Shown here in pieces: positions 12,101 through 25,075 of a stretch of 64,000 nucleotides of DNA (positions are counted from its first letter, which is position 1; the number at the start of each line of letters is the position of its first letter). A program made the position numbers and the translations under genes. The notes beneath the pieces were generated by a model. That model was not told where the DNA came from. It worked only from the letters and a program-made list of their open reading frames with translations, and ran no database searches. The DNA is from Aselliscus stoliczkanus (lineage: Eukaryota; Chordata; Mammalia; Chiroptera; Hipposideridae), in contig CM066735.1 in assembly GCA_033961575.1 (NCBI GenBank), positions 37,901,501-37,965,500 of the forward strand. The letters are read 5' to 3'.

Positions 12101-14439
12101 GGGAATCTGTTGATGGTAAAACTTTGTCTTCTTTCCATCATTCCACACAGTGTTTCAATGGTCATTTGGCCATATAACAGCCACCATGTCCCTTGTTTTC
12201 TTTTAAATAGTTTCTTTTTTTTTTTTAACAAATATTTCATTATAATTAAATATCGGAGAATAATGAATATCAACCATCTACATAATTGAGTGACTTGACA
12301 TTTTATAGGTTTCTGTACCTCTTATCTCCTTTTGATAAAGATCTCATGACTCTCTCCACCTCCTCATTTAGATTATTGCCTTTCCCGTTCTCCATTTTAG
12401 AAAAACTGGCTTTCTGTTGTTGTACTGTTAATTAGTATTTTGTGGAAATGTAGGACTGTCTTAGGACATTTGCAAAACATTCTCCTATTTTTGGTGTGTG
12501 ACATTTCAGGAAGGAACTAAAGAGGGACAAACACATAAGAAGAAAACCATTTTAGTGCAGAGTCTCAGTCTAGGGATTAGGAACTTTCTAGAAAGAGAGA
12601 ATGATTTATGGTGTCAGTGCCACAGGGCCACCAGTGAGAACTGAGCTGGAAAGCATGAAATTTGGTTTGGCAAGGAGACAATCAAGAGTCACCAAATACT
12701 GTTGAAGAGTCCAAACATGAGATTCAGGCTGGTTTTAAGCACTCTCTCCATTCTACGAGTAGAGAAGCTGAGGCATAACAAGGTTATTATCAAGGACTGT
12801 GAAAAGTCCTTGTGAGATGTTAGCCTTGCAAACTAGCAAGTTAACCAGCCATATGTTCATGGATGCTACTAGCAGAAGACAAAAGACTCCTGGGGCTGAG
12901 ACAAATGACCTCATCACTCATGGTATAGCAGGTGGCATGAACTGCATAGTCCTTTGCCTCTCAGATCTCATTGAGTGACACATAGTGGCCCTGGTAAATG
13001 CCACATATAGTAGGTTTGTGTCACTGCTGACTTTGAGCATAGGAAACCCCTAGTCTTATAAAAGCCTGCTGGCAAACCTGCCTAAAATCTACCCCATAAG
13101 GAGACAGTATATCTTGGTCAGGAAACAAGCCTGTCTTCCACCTCAGAGAGAGATACTCTTTGTATCTCCAAGGCTGTTTGCTATACTACCATCCTTGAAG
13201 AAATAGTACAGAATAGAACCTGATTTAAGATGTGCAGAAATGCCATGGAGGATTGTCTCTCAATAGTTGCCTAACTTATTTGGTGTTATGTAGCTAGTAA
13301 GTTCCCAAATGGAGATTTTTAGCAAGCTTGACCAACGCTAGATTTCATATTTTTAACCATTATTGTATAATAACTACCAAGTTATCCTCAGGTTAATGAA
13401 AGAAGTTAGTGTGATAAAAACATATTAGCAATAAAGGGAGAATGAATGAAAATTTATAGAGTTAAATAGGTAAAGGTACTCACTATGAGGCCAGATATTT
13501 GGGGGAGTAGTCAGCACAGATATTGATGTTCTGAGCATGGTGGGTAGGGGAAGGATGGAGAGGAAATCCATGGTAGTAAGTTTGTGAGAAAGGAATGATC
13601 TTGAGTTTGTAGCTGATGAACATGAGCCAATTGACACTGAATAGAGGGAAAACACTTTTAGAAGTTGTCTCTAGTGACATTTGTCTTAATTCTGGAATCG
13701 TAACTAAATCTCAACCTACACTCTGTCTTTAACATTGAGGGAAGCTACAGCTATCATTCATCCAATGACTATGTATTTATGCAACATCTGCTGTGCCTTA
13801 TATTATAGAAAACAACCACATGGGTAGCAAACTAGTGTAAGATTGTATCCCCACTGCCTCACCCTAACTTAGATTTTTTTGTTTTAATATTTTGTTTGGA
13901 AAATGTGGTGTATAAAACAAAAAGATAGATTCATGTAAGAATGGCTGGCTGAAATAATATCCATTCTTATTGTTATGAGGTCAAAAGAGGGAGAACTCTT
14001 TGTCATAAAATAGATAGTGAAGGAGGAAGAGTTTGGTGAGGATTGTAGGCTACAAAGCATAGAGAGGATAGGGAAAAACACAAGGAAGAACTTGGGATTG
14101 GCAGTAATCATATGATACTTAGGGCATCCTAAATACACCATTTGTTGGAAGCAGTGATTTCGGGGAACAGCAATACATTCTGCTTGTCAGGTATGGTAGA
14201 GCATGTAGTAAGACAGCTGTTTTTGCAAGATGTGTGCTCACTTTGTAACTTTCTGTTCATTACCCTGATTGAGCAAGAACAAATTCCAACGGAGCCACCA
14301 TCTCCTGAGTGCGTCGGAAGCTTTTACCATCACTGTGCCCATTGTCCGTGGCCTTGAGGATAAGTCTGGGCACGTGAAGCCATTATTATAAATTTTTAAC
14401 AAGAATAAATATTTCAAATCCTTAAATGAATACTATTAA

Positions 14440-14695
14440 TAATCTAACAATCATATAACGCTTGCTATGTCCCTAGCACTGTTGTAAGCACTTGATACTA
14501 GGCACTAAGACATTAACTTATTTAATCTACATGTCAACCCTATGAAATACATACTGTCATTATTTCTGTTTTAGAGATGAGCAAATCTAGGGGAAGAGAA
14601 ATGAAATAACTTGGACAGAGTCACATAGCTATATGCAATAGAACCTGGAGTCAAACTCAGGAGTTCAGGTTTAGAGATAAACTTCTTGAACAGTG
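14440..14695 (-). mobile_element. MIR SINE, nearly full length
   Basis: The antisense MIR pattern runs cttgctatgtccctagcact, ctacatgtcaaccctatgaa, tttctgttttagagatgagc, cagagtcacatagctatatg and gagtcaaactcaggag. Confidence 0.8.
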
Positions 14696-15384
14696 CTTCC
14701 TCCTATTCATTTTATGGGGGAATGACACGATCATCACTGAATTTTCCAAGTCAAAAATTTGAGAGTCACTGAGATGCTTCATGATAGCCTCTCACCCATA
14801 CAGTGACCATACCCTTGATATCACTGAAATCTAACTTTTAGGTATAGCTTGTGTTCCTATCTTAGTTCAGGCTTTGTCATTTATTCCCTGGATGACTCCC
14901 TCCAGTTCACTCTCGTTCTTCCATTGTGAGCCAAAATCACCTTTGGCTTGAGATACTGGGCATCAGGCTGCTGCTACCTCTGCAGGAACTGCTTCTATTG
15001 GTAGGTGAGGGTTTTTTTTTGTTTGTTTGTTTGTTTTTTTGCAATGAACCCTATTGCTCCTTCTGCCTGGGGGAAGGTAGGGAGATCTTTCTTGGTCTTG
15101 ATAATCCATGAGGATGAGATCTCTGCAAGACTTTACTGGAACCTTTCCAAGTTATGATACTAAGATTGGAGTTCCTTATTTTGGCTCTGGCTAAAAACAC
15201 TGAATCTAAAAGGCAGAAATTAATCCAATTGTTAAAAGTTAATTTGGTTAGTATTTACAAAAGTATATCAAGTTATCTGTATGAGGATGGCATCTATGAG
15301 AATGGACTTACATTTTTTCATTCATCCAACATTTATTTACTTCTTACAGTGCCGCAAAAGGCTAATTTCCTTTAGATATTGCAG

Positions 15385-15950
15385 CATTTTACAATTTCAC
15401 CAGTAAGATAAGAAAGTGTGAGTTTCTCTCTCTCTTGCTAACATTGGAAGGTGGCAAACTAATGTTTTTACTGATTTTAGGAGGGTGATGGCGTCTTTAT
15501 ATTTCTAATTCTTTCATTATGAGTGAGATTGAGGATATACAGATATTCAAATATTGGTTATTTGTATTTCATATTTTCTGAATTGTATATCCAAATCATC
15601 ACCCTTTTTATTGCACTCATAACATTTTTATTGATTTGTAAAAACATTTTATATATAATATTATGAAAATTTGCCTTTGTCAATCCTATATAGCTCAAAT
15701 AATTTTTCTTAGTTTGTTTTTCTTTTGACTTTGCTCAGAGTAGAGTTTACTCCAGAAAAATTATACTTTTTTTTTTTTTTTGAGGGCAGTGTCACTGGCC
15801 CCCATATGTGGGACCCAAACCGGGGCCACTGGCTTCCCAAGCCAGCACTTAACCACCGCGCCACTCTGCCAGCCCTAAATTATACATTTTTAATAAGACC
15901 ATATCTTAATTGATCTTTTTATTTCCTATATTTAGCATCATACACTATGT
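15385..15950 (-). mobile_element. L1M fragment interrupted by SINE A
   Basis: This is antisense L1 near the end of ORF2. Segments such as gtgagattgaggatatacag, then ggttatttgtatttcatatt and ttatatataatattatg follow the usual L1 order. SINE copy A interrupts it at 15767-15876. No frame survives. Confidence 0.55.
15767..15876 (-). mobile_element. tRNA-derived SINE, copy A
   Basis: In plus coordinates this is a T-run followed by the reverse complement of a tRNA-like body of about 95 bp. The body has an A box (TGGCGCGGTGG), a 7-nt anticodon-like loop between GCTGGCTT and AAGCCAG arms, and a B box (GGTTTGGGTCC). The 9-bp direct repeat aaattatac at 15758-15766 and 15877-15885 is the target site duplication. 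The SINE sits inside an older L1M copy. Confidence 0.85.
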
Positions 15951-16539
15951 ATAGAGATGTTTATTGAAAATGTTTTCTGAACAAACAAATAAAATAAGCT
16001 TAGGCCATTTTTCACAAGCATCCTAAAAACTAGTTATCTTTTATATAATAACCCTTCTCATCAGTTTCACAGGAATTTTTATTTTAAAGTGAATATATTC
16101 CTTATTTAAATGGCATTTGGGAATATGTTAGAATGTACTGAATGGATTTGGTGAACAATCTTAGAAAAGTTATGCTTGAGGCAAACTAAAATCACTAGCT
16201 CTCTGATGCTACAGAAAGGGTGAGAGAATACAGAACACAGTTGTTAATTGTCTGTGCACAATATTCCTTTTGTTTCACCCAGTTAACAAATCTGCATTCA
16301 TGAAGGCTGTGCTATTTTACTGGTCTATAAAATGTGATAGAGACACAAGTAACACTTTATTCGTGAAGCGTGGGGGTATGAACTTTATGGATAAAAATTC
16401 ATTTCCATTGGGATGACAAAGAGTAGTATTCTAGAAAGTATTTGAGTTTCCAAGATTTGGTGAAATTTCTTTCCAAAGATTATATGAAATAACAGGAGAA
16501 GATTTAGGATGTAGCAAACTTGCTTTGGACCTCAGAGAT

Positions 16540-16790
16540 AGACTGTACAATGGTTAGCAACTGAGAATCTGAAGCCAGTCTGCTCAATTTGAATCACAAT
16601 TGCCAACACTAAATTTTTTTTAACATTGAGAATTATTTAACCTTTCTCTGCGTAAGTCGTCATCTGTAAAATTAGGAATAATAATATTGTTTATATAGAG
16701 GGCTATTGAGAGGATTCAATACTTTTATACACATAAAGGATTTAGAACATACGTGGTGCATAATTGGTGCTCATATTTATGTATTAAATT
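16540..16790 (+). mobile_element. MIR SINE
   Basis: The sense MIR pattern is clear: atggttagcaactgagaa, tttaacctttctctgcgtaa, gtcatctgtaaaattagg, tgagaggattcaatac, and the end ggtgcataattggtgctc. Confidence 0.75.
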
Positions 16791-17419
16791 AGGAAATTGA
16801 TCTTCTAGAAATAATGAGGTAAATATCAATATAATAATTAAATAAAGTATTTTATCATTATTATCATTCATTAAAAGTCATTCCCAAATCATTTCATTTT
16901 TTTCTAGTCTTATGTACTTTCATACTTATATTATAGTTGTTAGTATATTAAGTTTTAGTTATTTTTGACTAGTCTGTCTTTAATAAGCTGTGAATTTCTC
17001 AGTGGCAGTCCCTGTCTAATTCAGCTTTGTAACCTTTGAATTAGCAGCAGAATGTTTGAAAATGTCACAGTCACTCAGGGCATTGATTTTTTTGATCAAC
17101 AAAAACTACTTTGTTATATTAAAATATTAAATAAAATGTCAAATTAAAAATGTTAAAAGTGACAGAAATAAAAGTATACTTGTAAATAAAGAAATGAAGC
17201 TTGTTAAAGGAATAGAAGTTTAGAAAATGAAAAATCAAATGAAAAAAACATTTAATACTAGTTAGTGGAGTTGTTACTGCCCTCATATTTTCTAAGAATA
17301 ACTATCTATTTGAAGAGAAATTAAGGGGTTTTTAAACAGAACGGGAACAACAGAGATGTGTCCTGGGAGACGTTTGCTTCCACCATCAATAAAATAAGTG
17401 ACACATATTTCTTTTCACT

Positions 17420-17860
17420 TGGATTTGACAGATGTTTTCTGAGTTCTTCCCTGTTTCCGACACTCAGCAGGGTTAGTGCTGGTGATAGGAAGATGGATGA
17501 GAGCATCTCCCTGCCCTCCGCATTATGCAACCTAATAGACGAGACAGCTAATCATAGCAGAATATAGCAAGTTTCATAACTGAGTCAACGTTAACATTCT
17601 ATAGAAACAAATAGGTGAGATTTGTTTTTATGGAATTGGAGGTACGATAATGCTGACTGAGAATGGGACATTTAGTCTAGAAACTGAAGAACTTGACAAA
17701 ATAAGGTGAGCATGAGAGACAGGAAGAGAGTTGCAGAGAGAGGGATTCTAACAGGGCTGAAAGTGTGAAAATGTTCAGAATGGGGAAAATGATGCTTATG
17801 GAAACCTCCTGTTCCAAGAAGGTAGTTTTCTCGCAGATGACTGTGAGTAATAAGCTTATG
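17420..17860 (-). mobile_element. L2-like LINE fragment
   Basis: The left part is antisense L2-like: gatgttttctgagttcttcc, atctccctgccctccgcatt, ctaatagacgagacagcta. The part after 17600 is less certain and may belong to the same copy. Confidence 0.5.
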
Positions 17861-19914
17861 CTCATAAATTCAACAAGCAAATATGAATTGGTGTGCCTCG
17901 CCTTCTATAGTTGTCTCTCTTCAGCTAACTCTCCTAACCCTTAGCTGGCTTCTGATTATTGATTACTGAATATAATGAAATGGGTTAATAGGTGCTAATC
18001 TTGACCTATTGTCTTCCACTTTTTATTCTGTAGCTCTTTTTTTCCCCACTTAATGGTGTGATAATAGTAAAAGTAAAAATTCCAATGAACTGTAATCTGA
18101 ACAAGGAAATATTACTTTTCACTAAAAGAATATTTGTTTCTACAGGAATATTCCATATGCAAGGCAAAGAAAGATTCCAACTATGGCCTTCATGATAGAT
18201 TATGAAGGTCATCTGAGCATTCCCTTTTTTTATCCCTACTCCTCAGTGATCAAGGGTCTCACCTCCACCTTTCAGAGGTCAGTGAGGACAAACACTCACA
18301 GGCAGGTGCTCTGATGCAAAAAAGGCAAAGCAACCCAGGATACTGGTCCCTGGAATTTCATATAGTTTGGAATTTCAGGTAGTTTGGGCCAATTTTATTG
18401 TTTGGCAGAATTAGCACATTGCCAATCTAAATAGCCTCCAACCATGTATTATTGTTAAGTCCAAACAAGCAAATTATATAGTTTCTGGTTCATTTGCTAG
18501 CAAACAGTGAAAGATGATGTAGGCAGATACTGTCTTGGATTCAAGTAGCAAAGAATGTCTGGGCTTAGTTTTGGGAATATTGGTTGGCATGCCGAATTGG
18601 CTGGGATTTAGGAAACAAAGATTGCCAAGAATCAGAGGGGTTAGAGAACAATATATTCCTGCTTTGCATTGCTTGTTGAAAAATATTCAGAACTTTTATG
18701 ATGAGAATCCCAGTGGTTCACTTGATTATAGAGACTCACTCAGTAGAAGACATGGGGAGTGTGTCATCATCATTCTAGGTATTATAAATGACAAACTCCA
18801 AACTTCGCAGGTCTGAGCCTGCTAAGCACTGAAATGTATGTTGGTTACTACAGAATTTTAATTGTACAAAACTAAGTTTGTCCTTTGTTATGAATGAAAT
18901 TCAAAAGTCTGACTTTGACATAGTTTCTTCTATGCATATGTTCACTCTTTGTCAGCAGAAGAAATTATGCTGCAATACAGGGCTTATCTTATTTAAGGAG
19001 GCCTCAGAGATTTTCCAAATTATCTTGTGACATTACAGTTTTATTCTTCTGAGCACTGTTTGCCATACATGAGCAAATTAGCCAGAAAACTGGGTATTTA
19101 TTGGGTTCCTACAATGCCTATATTGTTTTATATGTTTAGATGTGTAGAGACCAAAGAAGTGATAAGAAAGGAGCATACAGATTTGCTTCTGAATTCGAAG
19201 AACATAGAGAGGGTTTTGCAGAAAAATGGATATAAATGAAATGGTTAAACTACACCAAGGAAGAATTTTTATCAAATAAGAATTTGGGCTATCTTAATAG
19301 TTCCAAAAATATTTGACTTATATTTTTTATTTGATTATTATAGAATTTTAATTTATGACTTTATTTTTACAAAGTCATCATAGTTGGGGAGAGAGCACAA
19401 ATGACAATGTTTTATGCATATGGAGGTAACAATAATTTACTGTAAATAGCAAATTATCATTTCAGCTTCTCAAACATGATGTTTAGAGGTAATTGGTTAC
19501 CTCAGCCCCTAACAGTTTGTCCTCTTGACTTACCCATTTCTATTCATGACATTACTATTTTAAAAATCAGCCAGGTTTAACATTTTTGATTCATCTTTTG
19601 AAACTACCTATGCTTAGTGCCTCACCTTTGAGTAGCACTGAACTTTGATAGTTCCTCAAAATCACTCCAATCACATTTTCCTTTCTATTCCTATTAATTC
19701 TACCTTAATCAGATTCTTCTCAATATAGATCAAGATGTTGTAAGAGACTCCTAACAGACCTCCTTGTCTCTTGTCTTCCCCAACTGCAATTTATTGTTCA
19801 AATTATTGCTGAATTTACCTTTTCTACTTCCCTTTAGTCATATTCCTTCTTGCAAAAGAAATCTTTGAAGACTTCCATTTGATTGGAAAATAAATTTTAA
19901 ATGCCTTAGCACAT

Positions 19915-20930
19915 TGAAAATATATTATAGAAAAATTTAAACATATACAAAAGTAGGTATAATATTTATAATGAACCCTGTTGTACTGTCAAATACAATA
20001 ATTAACTCATGACCAATCCTATCATCTCTATTCCTATCTACTTACTATCTGTTAATTTGAAGCAAATCCCAGACAACACATTGTTTCAGTTGTAAATATC
20101 TCAGTATGTTGAATCCCTAGAAGATAAAACACAGAAGCACATTACCATTTTCACACCCAAAAGAAAAATTAGCAATAATTCCAGTTAAATATCCAGTCAG
20201 TGGTCAAATTTTTAATTATCTCACAAATGTCTGTCAATCTATGTATACATGTATGTATCTTTGTATCTAGGTATCTATCATCTATCTATCTTCATCATCA
20301 TTATTATTATTATTATCTATCTTCATCATCCTCTTTCTGTCTATCTCACAGTTTGTTTATTTGAATCAGGACTCAAAAACCTATACTTTGTGATCAGTTG
20401 GTATCTCTTTTAATCTGTAGACTCCTCCTCCATCTCTTTTATCTCCGTATCATTTTACTTATTGAAGAGGCTGGATCACTTATTCTAAACTCTAGATTTG
20501 GCCAACCACTTTTATGGTGATTTTATTTGTCCTTCTGTCATCTATATGCCATATACATTGGTGGGAGGTTTAGATACTTGATCAGATTTAGATGTATCTT
20601 CTTCATTCCCTTTATTGAGACATTAAAAATAAAACCCAAAGAACAAAGAGTAATATAACAAGTATCATGTTTCCACCCTCTAGAATTATTCTGTCAATAT
20701 TCCTTTTGCATATTTGCTTTCAGTATTTACTTTAGAGATATAAATACATTAAAAATAAAGTCCCTTTGACCATCTCTTCCTATCTTCTTCCTGCGTTTTC
20801 TCCCCACAGGCTATCATGCTCATGAGGTTAATATGCATCTTTTCAGCCAATTTAAAAATCATTTTACATGCACGATAAATGGATGTCTGTGTTTTGTAAA
20901 ACTTACATACTGTAAATTCGGTCGACCACA
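19915..20930 (-). mobile_element. L1M 3' region fragment with embedded low-complexity DNA
   Basis: The sequence follows antisense L1M 3' sequence: acaaaagtaggtataat, attaactcatgaccaatcc, gaagcaaatcccagacaaca, atatccagtcagtggtcaaa and gtttgtttatttgaatcagg. A (TCTA)n/(ATC)n tract at 20270-20335 interrupts it. The part after about 20620 is weaker. Confidence 0.65.
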
Positions 20931-22639
20931 TGCATTTTTTATGTAACTTGTTACTCTTGTTTTTAACAGTGACTCCTATTTTAACAACTAGTGAGGGGCA
21001 GGGTCTAGCCAGGCTGTGGTTTCATGATGCCAGTAACAGGGGTGTAGTGGGAGGTGGATATTACGGAGAGTCTATTCCTGAGAACAGAGCCTGCAAGGCA
21101 GCAGCCAAGAAATTTTCCTTAGATTGGAACCAGAATTTTAATGTGACAAATACCACATTTATTTATTGTTTTGGGGCCACTTTTGCATCATACGAAAGGC
21201 ATTGTTTGTCTTCATAGGTGTTTTATTTAAACAGATTGCTTTATAACCATTTGTTTTATTTTTCCTGTTAGCATATCTTAGGACTTTTTAATTTTACTCT
21301 ATGAATGAAATTAGGAATTGTAAACATACAGGATACTACTTATGGGATTTAATTAAATTCAACAAACTTGAATTGAGAGATTTCTCTGTTCTATCCAAAC
21401 AATTCCCCATCAATGTGTGGACTTCAGTGATCATTTGAGATTTCGTGACTTGGCCCTGAATCTGACACAATGTCATTTCCCTGCCTGGCAATCATTGTCC
21501 TCTTATTTTTTAGTGCGATTTCTCCCCAGATGTCCTCTTGGTTGCTCCACACAACCAATTCCACTTTGATTGTTCATGCTGTGCATCCCATTTACACACG
21601 CTGGCTCCTTCAGTATTCTCTCTTTCAAAGAGAGTCTGATTTAGACAATCTGTAATATCTTCCCCTGCAGAAATTGACCTGCTAGAGAATTGACCTTCTT
21701 CCAGCCAAATTAGGCCTTCTCAAAATTTCGGGGGGTGATTAGGCAACCAATAGTATAATTATATTGGCCTATACGTCAAAAGGCAAATAGTTTCACTGTT
21801 TATGGCCCTTAAATGGAATCTATTTATGCTGCTAAAAATTCTCTACAAGAATAGGACAGGATAGAGAAAGTAGATGCAAAGGCATTGACCTATGAGTCTT
21901 TCTTTGGAGCATTGACATAATTTCCTCAAAGGAGACTGGACTTTGAGAGACTACATTCTCTCACTTCACAGAATTGAAGCCATTGATTTGATTTTTAATG
22001 GAGGCGGCTTTGAAGAGAAAGAGTTGTCTAGCTACACTGACTTTGGTTTGTCAGAGACATCATTTAGTGGCTACCTGGCTTCTACAACAAGACCATATTT
22101 CTCTGGATCCTGGCCCAATTCAAGAGTTCTCTGTGTCTCAGAGCATATCTCTCCTGTTAAAGAGCGTACAGGTTCCTGAGATGGCTGCTTCCAAATTAAA
22201 AGCCTTTAGAATTTTATATATTCTTTTCACTTACTGTCTAGCATTTATGCTCAGAGATTTCCAGCATTGATTATGCCAAAGCCTTTTTTGCATAAAACAT
22301 GCGCTAGGAAATTGGTTGACAATAGTTTCTTGCTCTTGTATCATCTGAGTCAAAGGGGAAAATATCTGGTCAAATAATATATTCACAAACCTCATATTGC
22401 TAAGTGACAACCAACTGTGCATTTTTATGTCAATTCTAATTTAATTATTAATCAAAAATACAGCATATGTTATTTAATTCTATGTCAGTTTTGCTTTTTT
22501 CAACCTTTGCCATGGAATTTTTAGCCTGTGCTGAAACTGATCATAGTTAGTATGCTCCAGTCTTAAATCTTGTATACATAACTGGGCTGGACAGATCAGG
22601 GATTTGAGAGAGCCTGTGTGATTTCATAAATAACATTCT

Positions 22640-22761
22640 CTTTTTGAGTTTTCTTTTTTTTTTTTTTTGAGGGCAGTGTCCCTGGACCTCATATGTGGGA
22701 CCCGAACCGGGGCCGCTGGCTTCCTAAGCCAGCGCTTAACCACTGCGCCACTTGGCTGGCC
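22640..22761 (-). mobile_element. tRNA-derived SINE, copy B
   Basis: This belongs to the same family as copy A, with a T-run at the left and B box GGTTCGGGTCC in the reverse complement. It is flanked by a perfect 15-bp target site duplication, cataaataacattct, at 22625-22639 and 22762-22776. That marks a retrotransposition young enough for both repeats to remain identical. Confidence 0.9.
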
Positions 22762-23469
22762 CATAAATAACATTCTGATATTCAAAAATGTTTAATGCAT
22801 TGTTTCAGCTAGCTTTGGGGATTGACTTCCCCACTAATTCTATGCTATTGAACCAGAGACAATTTGAAACTGACCTTGACTGAATTTGGATGAGGTTCAA
22901 ACAGGAGGACTGACCATTGGACCTCTAAATAAATCTGCCAGGAAGCAAATATGAAAACCATGGAAAAGTTATTACGATAATATTTCTATTGGAATACCTG
23001 AGAGGGCAGGCAGATATTCATATGGCTGATATAAATTTTTATATGTAATTATTTTTAAAAGATTTATGGTTCATTTTGCCCAATGAAGAAGAATCAGAGA
23101 GAGTTAAGTGAGAGCTGGTTCATAAGGATTCTAGTAGTTCCATGCTCTTCCCAACCATATTCAAGTTGTTGTTTCTGGATACAGATAACTAAGGGATATA
23201 TGGAACTTTGAAAAGTTATTATATTATTATTTATGGTCAAATTGAATGGGACTGTTTACGGCAATGGCTTTTCTATGGCCCTTTCAGGGGGTTCATGAGG
23301 TCAGGACTTTTTCCATAATAATGTTGAGACAGGACTTTATTTTATATCTATTTGCTAACCCATGGAGCATAGCAACAAATTCATTTAAAATGGAAAATTC
23401 TTTATGTACATGGAAAAATAATCTTTGAAAAAAGTTTAATTTAGTACAACGGGATTTAGTTTCTATTTT

Positions 23470-23610
23470 TTCCATCTTTACTGAGGTATAGTTAACAAAT
23501 ATGATTATATATACTTAAAGGGTACAATGTGATGATTTGATATACTATCCCTTGTGAAATATTTACCACAATAAAGCTAATTAACACATCTGTCACCTCA
23601 CATAGTTATC

Positions 23611-23656
<46 letters not shown>

Positions 23657-23830
23657 AGAATGCCTAAGATCTGCTCTGTTAGAAAATTTCAAATATAGAA
23701 AGCAGTATTATTAACTATCACCTGATCCTCAGAACTTATTCATCTTGTTCCCTTTGACCAACATCTCCCTGTTTCTCCCACACCCCAGCCTCTGGCAACC
23801 ATCCTTCTACTTTCAAGCAATATTTATTTT
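23470..23830 (-). mobile_element. L1 3' UTR fragment with (GT)n tract
   Basis: Antisense L1 3' sequence is visible: tttactgaggtatagttaac, ggtacaatgtgatgatttga, aattaacacatctgtcacct, then, after the (GT)n at 23611-23654, ttaactatcacctgatcc and cagcctctggcaaccatcc. Confidence 0.75.
23611..23654. repeat. (GT)n microsatellite
   Basis: A pure GT run of 22 units lies inside an L1 3' fragment. Confidence 0.97.
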
Positions 23831-23972
23831 TCAGTAACCAGAAAATAATTACTGTCAGAATTAACTAATTTTTTATAAAGAGTACTGATTTCCATAAAAT
23901 AATATGAGTTTAAATAACTTTTGGATACATTACATTAGATTGTGTTAATCTTTGTGAAAGAAAAAAAAAGAA

Positions 23973-24426
23973 TGACACTTGTTAAAGGTGGTGGGTAAGG
24001 CAGACTTTATTCAGGACCATCACAATAGGCATAGGGACCACTGCAATGGGATTTCACAGTGGGGGAGGGAGATTGGACTCAACCCTACATACATCACATG
24101 CAAGTGGAATTTATAATATAGTAGAGGTCAGTGAATCGAAAATTACTAAGAGGAAACAACAAGGGTAAAGGGAGTTCTGGTAAATTGGACTAACCAGATT
24201 CTTGCTGAAGACAGGCCAGGGTCATCTGGAGACTGGTGGAAGATAAGGAACTTGTTTAGACATTGAGGATGATCAGATATCAAGGATGGTGGTGGTGGGG
24301 GGTTCTGGTTAAGCTGACTTAGCAGGGTTTTTGCTAAAACTAGATTTTATAAGGACATGCACAGATAGGCCTAGGAGAAGGCTTAGGAATCTGACTAAAG
24401 TTTGATCAAGCAAAGAATTTTTGTCA
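23973..24426 (-). mobile_element. Probable solo ERV LTR
   Basis: The ends are TGACA and TGTCA, the short inverted termini usual for LTRs. On the minus strand there is an AATAAA within ggtcctgaataaagtctgcc near the end, as expected at an R/U5 boundary. The middle carries two imperfect copies of a segment: 24167-24225 (gggagttctggtaaattgga) and 24297-24350 (ggggttctggttaagctgac). No clear target duplication is visible and no viral genes are present. Confidence 0.5.
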
Positions 24427-25038
24427 CCATAATTGGAATTGAGTTTTAGTATAATCATTTAGTTTATCTTATATTTTTATCAATTACCTCCTAATAAAAT
24501 ACCTGTATTATAGGGGAAGTTAAAATTGATAGAAATTCTATAAGAATACTAAAAATTAACACATATCAATTCAAGCAAAGGAAAAGTTTTCAATGACAAT
24601 ATTCCCCGAGATGTAAATGCACACAATTTTAAGCTTATTTACAACCCTATTTAATGTTAAATGGTAAAAAATGGTATTTCATTTCATGGAAAGAAAGCAT
24701 GTAAACAATTTTACTTTTAATAAGGTTATTTTATTCCTGTGTTAAATTTATTTGTTTCTTATAAATCCATTCTATAAATCAGAATTTCATAAAATGTAAA
24801 AATTATTGTTTTTCTTAGTCCGAGTGCTCTTCATAAATCTTTATTGGAAGGTGGGCGTGCCTCTGGCAGAGCTATTTTCATGCAGCTCTGCTTGTGCAAA
24901 TTATAGAATGTGAATTCTTTCTCTAAAAATAGTTGCTTTGCCTGATGACTCTCTCAAGAATCTTTCCGTGCCAGAATGATGTTTGACTTCTGATGCTTAC
25001 TCAGGGGTGCAGTATGTGGAATTGAAACATCACATCCA

Positions 25039-25075
25039 GTGCTTGCTTAGGTAGCACACATACTAAAGCATTGCA
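25039..25075 (+). pseudogene. U6 snRNA 5' fragment (retropseudogene)
   Basis: The sequence GTGCTTGCTTAGGTAGCACA CATACTAAA matches the first 29 bases of U6 snRNA at all but about four positions, then diverges. It has no proximal promoter elements that I can see and lacks the rest of U6, so it is a truncated, non-functional copy. Confidence 0.7.

Noticed and set aside
18535..18816. 93-codon frame on the plus strand
   Set aside because: No recognisable family, no convincing splice signals that would join it to the gene, and no start context; treated as chance.
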